Assembly: GCA_052143655.1 (NCBI GenBank)
Contig: JBKQSL010000080.1
Location: forward strand, 1 to 18,773
Source of the DNA: CAVSUR01 sp052143655
GTDB taxonomy: Bacteria > Actinomycetota > Actinomycetes > Streptosporangiales > Streptosporangiaceae
DNA length: 18,773 nt
Reading direction: 5' to 3'
This document shows, one piece after another, positions 14,883 through 18,773 of the stretch (position 1 is its first letter; the number at the start of each line of letters is the position of its first letter). The notes under the pieces were generated by a model that was not told the origin of the DNA, did not search any database, and was given only the letters and a program-made list of their open reading frames with translations. The translations under genes were made by a program, and so were the position numbers.

Positions 14883-15131
14883 TCAGCTGGCCAGCGCGGC
14901 CCGCAGCCGTTCCTCGCTGACCCGCCAGAAATCGTGCTGTACCCCGTCGATCAGGGTCACCGGGATCATCTCCGAGTACGCGGCGAGATCATCGGGAGAC
15001 TGGGTGATATCGCGCTCTTCCCACTGCACGTCAAGTTCCGCCGCCACCTTCTCGATCACGGCCCGGGCCTGCTCGCACAGGTGGCAGCCGGGCCGCGACA
15101 GCAGGGTCACCCGGTGGGATGTCACGCGCAT
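14883..15131 (-). CDS. Glutaredoxin-like (DUF836-type) thiol protein
   Basis: An 82-residue small thioredoxin-fold protein with SRPGCHLCEQAR (12-23; cysteines 16 and 19 form CHLC) and the cis-proline in EMIPVTLIDG (P57). It has no signal peptide, so it is cytoplasmic. Members of this family appear next to hemA in actinobacteria (Rv0508 in Mycobacterium tuberculosis). The ATG at 15131 lies 10 bases inside the end of the upstream membrane-protein gene, so the two are probably co-translated. The substrate is unknown; reduction of a disulfide in the partner or in heme enzymes is possible. Confidence 0.88.
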   Translation of the reverse strand: MRVTSHRVTLLSRPGCHLCEQARAVIEKVAAELDVQWEERDITQSPDDLAAYSEMIPVTLIDGVQHDFWRVSEERLRAALAS

Positions 15132-17347
15132 CTCGCCCCTCCCCCCGGCACCGAGTCGCCCGGCCCCAGGCCGCCGGCTATCGGTAAGTTCCTGGCCTGG
15201 CCGGGCGGCAGGCCCCTGGCGTAGCCAGGCCGTGCGAAGCCGGAGGCGTCGTAGCCGTCGTTCCCGAAAAGGTCATCGACAGAGGGGAACGGCGCCACCT
15301 TAGCCTGCTGCAGGCCCAGCTCGATGACATTGGTCGCGAGCACCAGCGGCTCGCGGTCGCGCTCGAACGCAAGTGTGTGCGGCTGCCGCCGGTGCAGCTC
15401 GTGGGCGGCCCGGTCCCGGTACACCTCGTACAGGATCCGCTGCGCGGGCGCGGACGGCACCGCGTGCACGATGTAGGCCAGCGTGCCCGGCTCGGTCCCG
15501 CGGACCTGATCGACGATCCGCTCGGTCAGCCAGTCGAACTCGCCGGCCCGTTCCTGCACCAGCGTGTAGATGGTGATCTGGCCGAGCATCCGCTCCCGCG
15601 CGGTGCCCGCTTCCTCCGGGATGGCGACCTCGGCCGCCCCGGGGCCGACTTCGGCGTACCCGGCCGGATATCCGTTGCGGGCGTAGCCGTTGTGCGGCTG
15701 GCCGTAGCCGGCGTAACCGTTCCGGGCCGGGGCGGTCAGCGCATAGCCGTTGGCGGAGTGCCCGTTCCCGTTCACCGAGTGCCCGTTCCCGTTGGCGGAG
15801 TGCCCGTTCCCGTTCGCCGAGTGCCCGTTCCCGTTCGCCGAGTGGCCGTTCCCGTTCGCCGAGTGGCCGTTCCGGGAATGAGCGCCAGGCGCGTAGCCGG
15901 AGGCGACCCCGGCGTAGGCGACGACAGCGTAGGTGGCACTGACGGGCTCGGCGTACATGCCGCCGAGCGGATCGGTGCCATCGTCATCAGGCTCCCCGGA
16001 ACCGGGCGGATATGGCCGGGCCGCATCCTGGTACCGCCCGTCCGGGCGGTACCAGTCCTGCTCCGGATAGGAGGTATCGCGCCGGTACGGGTCGTCGCCG
16101 CGGTAGTGGCGGTCGGGGTACAGCCCGCCGCTGGGGTCGTCCCGGTAGGGCAGGTCGGGGTAAGAGCCGCCGCGGGAATCATCGGGGTAGGGCGAGCCGG
16201 GGTACGGGCCGGGGCCGTCGTCGCGGTACTGGCCGCGGTCGTCGTCGCGGTACTGGCCGCGGTCGTCCCGGTACTGACCCCCGTCATCGCGGAAGGGCCC
16301 GGGCTGGTCCCGGTACAGGCCGCGATCGTCCTGGTAGGGGTCACCCTCGTCGCGATACTGGCCGCGGTGGCCACCGCTGTACCCGCCGCGGTCGTCGTCG
16401 CGATATGGGCCGTCCGGATAAGGGCCGCCGCCGTGGCCATCGTCGCGGTACATGGCGTCAGGGTACAGGTCACCGGACCCGTCGTCCGGGTACATGCCAT
16501 TACCGGCGGATCCGCCCTGGCTGGGGCCCCGGCCGGCCAGCAGGGGCCCGGCGAAGTCACCGGTCTGGTCGAAGCGGGTGCTCCAGGTGCCGGTGTCCTC
16601 GCGGCTGACGGCGGCCGGCGGGCTGGCCCCGCGGTCCTGCAGCTCGCTCAGCGGCACCCGGCCGAGCCTGCTGCCCGCCAGCCCCGCCAGGGCCGCTGCC
16701 GCCAGGCAGATCAGCATGAACGCCGAGCTGAATGACCGGCCGATGCCGCCGTGCCCGGCCAGCAGGGCGGCCAGTCCCGGACCGGCCAGCAGCAGCGCGG
16801 CCAGGCCCGCCGCCCAGGCTGAGGCCGAGGCCTTCCGCCAGCCGGGGCTGCGCCGCGCCCGCAGCGTGACGCAGCCGATGCCGATCACGGCCACCAGCGC
16901 GGTCACCGGGGCCAGCAGATCGGCCACCAGTGCGTTCGGGATGACTTGATAGTAGGTACCCGGCGCGGGCCAGGCCGTGCTGAACGCCGCGCCGCTGAGC
17001 GGGTCACTGCCGAGCACGACCACAGCGACGACGGCCATCGCAGGCAGCAGCAGCCGGGCCGCGAACCGCGCCGCCAGCGTGCGCCCGGCCACCTCAGCCA
17101 GCCCGAAGCACAGCGCCAGCGGGGCGATGACCTGGGCGCCGACTTCCATGGACCGGAAGGTGGCCGACCCGTAGCCGCTGTGATAGCCGAGCGCCTGCGC
17201 CGCCAGCGCGACGGCCAGCGCCAGCGCTGCTACCGTCCACGCGGCAAGGGCGATGCCGGGCTTGCGCACGCACCGCAGCGCGAGCAGGCCGCCGGCTGCG
17301 GCAGCGATCACGGTGCCCGCAAACGCCGCGAGCAGGTGCATGGACAT
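15122..17347 (-). CDS. 7-TM protein with repetitive linker and C-terminal ABM-like monooxygenase domain
   Basis: A 741-residue three-part protein. Residues 1-230 hold about seven hydrophobic helices (near 3-25, 31-55, 70-90, 97-114, 134-163, 177-199 and 209-229). Residues 231-580 are low-complexity: a Tyr/Arg/Asp-rich part at 286-440 with many YRDD and YPDD units, then six exact-length NGHSANG heptads at 493-534 and NGYA-type repeats. Residues 587-682 look like an antibiotic-biosynthesis-monooxygenase (ABM) dimeric alpha/beta-barrel domain: MLGQITIYTLVQERAGEF, TEPGTLAYIVHAVPSAP (618-634) and RILYEVYRDRAAHELHRRQP (637-656). A Gly/Pro-rich tail ends in RCA. ABM folds include quinol monooxygenases and IsdG-type heme-degrading enzymes. 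ATG at 17347 has only a weak AGG upstream. It overlaps the glutaredoxin-like gene. The function is not known. Confidence 0.8.
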   Translation of the reverse strand: MSMHLLAAFAGTVIAAAAGGLLALRCVRKPGIALAAWTVAALALAVALAAQALGYHSGYGSATFRSMEVGAQVIAPLALCFGLAEVAGRTLAARFAARLLLPAMAVVAVVVLGSDPLSGAAFSTAWPAPGTYYQVIPNALVADLLAPVTALVAVIGIGCVTLRARRSPGWRKASASAWAAGLAALLLAGPGLAALLAGHGGIGRSFSSAFMLICLAAAALAGLAGSRLGRVPLSELQDRGASPPAAVSREDTGTWSTRFDQTGDFAGPLLAGRGPSQGGSAGNGMYPDDGSGDLYPDAMYRDDGHGGGPYPDGPYRDDDRGGYSGGHRGQYRDEGDPYQDDRGLYRDQPGPFRDDGGQYRDDRGQYRDDDRGQYRDDGPGPYPGSPYPDDSRGGSYPDLPYRDDPSGGLYPDRHYRGDDPYRRDTSYPEQDWYRPDGRYQDAARPYPPGSGEPDDDGTDPLGGMYAEPVSATYAVVAYAGVASGYAPGAHSRNGHSANGNGHSANGNGHSANGNGHSANGNGHSVNGNGHSANGYALTAPARNGYAGYGQPHNGYARNGYPAGYAEVGPGAAEVAIPEEAGTARERMLGQITIYTLVQERAGEFDWLTERIVDQVRGTEPGTLAYIVHAVPSAPAQRILYEVYRDRAAHELHRRQPHTLAFERDREPLVLATNVIELGLQQAKVAPFPSVDDLFGNDGYDASGFARPGYARGLPPGQARNLPIAGGLGPGDSVPGGGARCA
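15746..15871. repeat. Six 21-base tandem repeats encoding NGHSANG
   Basis: Six consecutive 21-base units (plus-strand form CCCGTTCGCCGAGTGCCCGTT, written here as CCCGTTCGCC plus GAGTGCCCGTT) with a few base changes. In the minus-strand gene they encode NGHSANG five times and NGHSVNG once, residues 493-534. Copy number is likely to vary between strains. Confidence 0.9.
16028..16492. repeat. Degenerate YRDD/YPDD-encoding repeat region
   Basis: Residues 286-440 of the membrane protein consist of irregular repeats of YRDDRGQ, YRDD, YPDD and PYPDGP type. At DNA level, CGCGGTACTGGCCGCGGTCG recurs around 16220-16275. It is predicted to be disordered and highly charged. The plus strand shows a long open frame here that is only a by-product of the repeat composition. 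Confidence 0.75.
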
Positions 17348-17459
17348 TGCTGCCTATGGTGCACGACCGGTGAACCGGATGCGACCAGAGTGCCGACCTC
17401 GGGTGATGCGCTGGCAGCGAGCACCCGTGATCCGGGTCGGCCCCGGTAATCTCGGTGCC
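17348..17459. promoter_or_regulatory. Divergent promoter region; leaderless-type -10 for the HAD gene
   Basis: This 112-base gap separates the membrane protein (minus) from the HAD hydrolase (plus). TAATCT at 17447-17452 is a good -10, placing the transcription start at or next to the A of the ATG at 17460, as in leaderless actinobacterial genes. The -35 is poor. A near-palindrome CCGGTGAACCGG lies at 17367-17378, close to the minus-strand start. I see no clear minus-strand -10. Confidence 0.4.
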
Positions 17460-18608
17460 ATGAGGCGGCTTCAGGCCCGGTGGGCCCGCTCGGGCCCGGC
17501 TGGCGGGCCTGAGGGCCAGCACGGTGGCGCCTCCGGCGCCGAGAGCCTGACAGCGAGCACGGCCGGCAGCGGCGGCCCGGCGGCCACGGCCGACCGCCTG
17601 GCGGGGCCGGCCGACAGCCAGGGGATGCCAGCCGACAGCCTGGCGGGGCTGGCCAATGGGCCGGCGCGGCGGGCCGATGATCCGGCCGGACCAGCCGATG
17701 GCAGCAGCGGCGCACGGCGGCTGCCCTGGCGCGGGCGCCTTGCAGCGCGGCAGGGCCAGCCCAGCCCAGCGGCGATAGCCGGGGCGGCCGCGGCCGCCGC
17801 CGCTGACGTCGAGCAGCCGGCCAGGATCCCGGACCCGGCCGCGGCCGCCTTCTTCGACGTCGACAACACGCTGATGCGCGGCGCCTCGATTTATCATTTC
17901 GCTCGCGGTCTGGCGGCCCGCAAGATGTTCGGCCCGCGTGACCTGGCCCGGATCACCTGGACGCAGGCGTCTTTCCGGCTCCGCGGCATGGAGAACTCCG
18001 ATCACATCGACGCGGCGCAGGAGACGGCGCTGGCATTCGTCGCCGGGCACCGGGTTAGCGACATCGTGGCGCTCGGCGAGGAGATCTACGACGAGACTAT
18101 GGCCGACCGCGTCTGGGCCGGGGCGCGGGAGCTGACCCGCCGTCACCTGGAGGCCGGCCAGCGGGTCTGGCTGGTCACCGCCACGCCGGTCGAGCTGGCC
18201 AACATCATCGCCCGGCGGCTCGGGCTGACCGGGGCGCTCGGCACCGTGGCCGAGACCGCCGACGGGGCGTACACCGGCCGCCTGGCCGGCGGCCTGCTGC
18301 ACGGGCCGGCCAAAGCCGCCGCCATCTCCGCGCTCGCCTTGCGGGAGGGCCTGGACCTGGCCCGGTGCAGCGCCTACAGCGACTCGCTTAACGACCTGCC
18401 GATGCTCGAGCTGGCCGGCCACCCGCACGTGGTCAATCCCGACTCCGACCTGCTTGCGGTGGCGCGCGCGCGCGACTGGCCGGTGCACGACTTCCGGTCC
18501 GGCCGGCGTGCCACGATGATCGCGCTGCCGGTCGCGGCCGGGGCCGGGGCGGTGGCCGGCGGGATGGCAGCCGGCGTGGCGATCCGCCGGCGGCGGGCGG
18601 GCGGCTGA
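17460..18608 (+). CDS. HAD-IB family phosphatase, SerB-like, with C-terminal membrane anchor
   Basis: A 382-residue HAD-superfamily subfamily IB hydrolase. Residues 1-120 are a low-complexity Ala/Gly/Pro leader (repeats such as ADRLAGPADS, ADSLAGLANG). The catalytic domain follows: motif I FFDVDNTL (nucleophile D133, D135), motif II LVTATP (T240), motif III K285 in HGPAKAAA and motif IV YSDSLNDLPML (D308, D312). Residues 351-374 are a hydrophobic Ala/Gly-rich helix followed by RRRR, a likely C-terminal membrane anchor with the enzyme facing the cytoplasm. It is related to SerB1 of Mycobacterium tuberculosis (Rv0505c), which is also encoded opposite the hemA cluster. Phosphoserine or another small phosphomonoester may be the substrate. 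Start ATG 17460 was chosen for its leaderless -10; upstream in-frame starts (17406, 17253) run into the divergent gene. Confidence 0.88.
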   Translation: MRRLQARWARSGPAGGPEGQHGGASGAESLTASTAGSGGPAATADRLAGPADSQGMPADSLAGLANGPARRADDPAGPADGSSGARRLPWRGRLAARQGQPSPAAIAGAAAAAAADVEQPARIPDPAAAAFFDVDNTLMRGASIYHFARGLAARKMFGPRDLARITWTQASFRLRGMENSDHIDAAQETALAFVAGHRVSDIVALGEEIYDETMADRVWAGARELTRRHLEAGQRVWLVTATPVELANIIARRLGLTGALGTVAETADGAYTGRLAGGLLHGPAKAAAISALALREGLDLARCSAYSDSLNDLPMLELAGHPHVVNPDSDLLAVARARDWPVHDFRSGRRATMIALPVAAGAGAVAGGMAAGVAIRRRRAGG

Positions 18609-18616
18609 GCCGCCCG
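18598..18616 (+). terminator. GC hairpin spanning the HAD stop codon
   Basis: CGGGCGGC-tga-GCCGCCCG forms a perfect eight-pair stem whose three-base loop is the TGA stop of the HAD gene. No T tract follows. It could act as a terminator or simply stabilise the 3' end. Confidence 0.45.
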
Positions 18617-18682
18617 GCAGCGCAGGCCCGCAGCCGGGCCCTGCCAGCCGGGCCCTGCCAGCCTGGTCGCACCAGCCAGATC

Positions 18683-18742
18683 GCGCCAGCCTGAACAGCG
18701 CCAGCCTGATCAGCGCCAGCCTGATCAGCGCCAGCCTGATCA
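18683..18742. repeat. Four 15-base tandem repeats
   Basis: Unit GCGCCAGCCTGATCA; the first copy has one change and the next three are identical. It is preceded by decayed relatives (GCCCTGCCAGCC, ACCAGCCAGATC). It lies past the HAD stop, and no supported gene covers it up to the window end. A multiple of three leaves open that it belongs to a gene beginning outside the window. Confidence 0.85.
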
Positions 18743-18773
18743 GCCGACGGGCGGCCCGCGCCGCTGCAGCAGC

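Noticed and set aside
15746..15871. CRISPR-like regular repeat
   Set aside because: The 21-base units are contiguous with no spacers and are in frame within a coding sequence.
15377..16735. 452-codon plus-strand frame over the repeat region, rich in Val/Pro
   Set aside because: It mirrors the YRDD and NGHSANG repeats of the minus-strand gene and has no independent protein-like features or ribosome binding site.
17367..17378. CCGGTGAACCGG as a second Rex site
   Set aside because: It lacks the TTGTG and CACAA ends that define Rex operators; at most an operator for another protein.
17094..18488. 464-codon minus-strand frame opposite the HAD hydrolase
   Set aside because: The plus strand has all four HAD motifs in order; the minus frame has none and runs into the start of the ABM-domain gene.

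Overview
This 18.8 kb window is very GC-rich, with strong G/C bias at third codon positions, frequent GTG starts and 4-base stop/start overlaps. It reads as chromosomal DNA of a high-GC actinobacterium, perhaps of the Streptomyces/Streptosporangiales type. The genus cannot be fixed from the sequence alone. I see no tRNA, rRNA, CRISPR array, insertion sequence or phage gene.

Most of the window, about 2.1-17.3 kb, is one long minus-strand block devoted to heme and its insertion into proteins. Read in the direction of transcription (high to low coordinate) it runs as follows. First comes a 7-TM protein with a long repetitive linker and a C-terminal antibiotic-biosynthesis-monooxygenase (ABM)-like domain, then a glutaredoxin-like protein. 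A promoter overlapped by a near-perfect Rex palindrome follows. Next are rex, hemA, hemC, hemD (fused to a methyltransferase-like domain), hemB, a short PrimPol-like protein and hemL. After a 220-base gap come a histidine phosphatase, the lipoprotein thioredoxin resA, resB and ccsB.

The logic is clear. The C5 pathway turns glutamyl-tRNA into uroporphyrinogen III (HemA, HemL, HemB, HemC, HemD). The System II proteins (ResA, ResB, CcsB) carry heme across the membrane and attach it to apocytochrome c. Rex, an NADH/NAD+ sensor, heads the synthesis operon and probably regulates itself and the heme genes. The order resembles the Mycobacterium tuberculosis serB1 / Rv0508-hemA-hemC-hemD-hemB and hemL-Rv0525-Rv0526-ccdA-Rv0528-ccsA region, but here the two parts are closer together and no ccdA lies between resA and resB.

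The flanks differ. At the left (1-1453, minus) are a partial small protein and a proline-rich protein ending in a lethal-factor-like zinc peptidase domain. They are separated by an AT-richer, palindrome-containing region from a small plus-strand membrane protein (1638-2066). At the right (17460-18608, plus) a SerB-like HAD hydrolase is divergent from the ABM-domain membrane protein and appears to be leaderless. The last 165 bases hold a GC hairpin and a 15-base tandem repeat, with no gene I can support.

The most interesting candidates for new biology are the 7-TM/ABM fusion next to the Rex-controlled heme operon, the PrimPol-like protein embedded in that operon without its second catalytic aspartate, and the missing ccdA.
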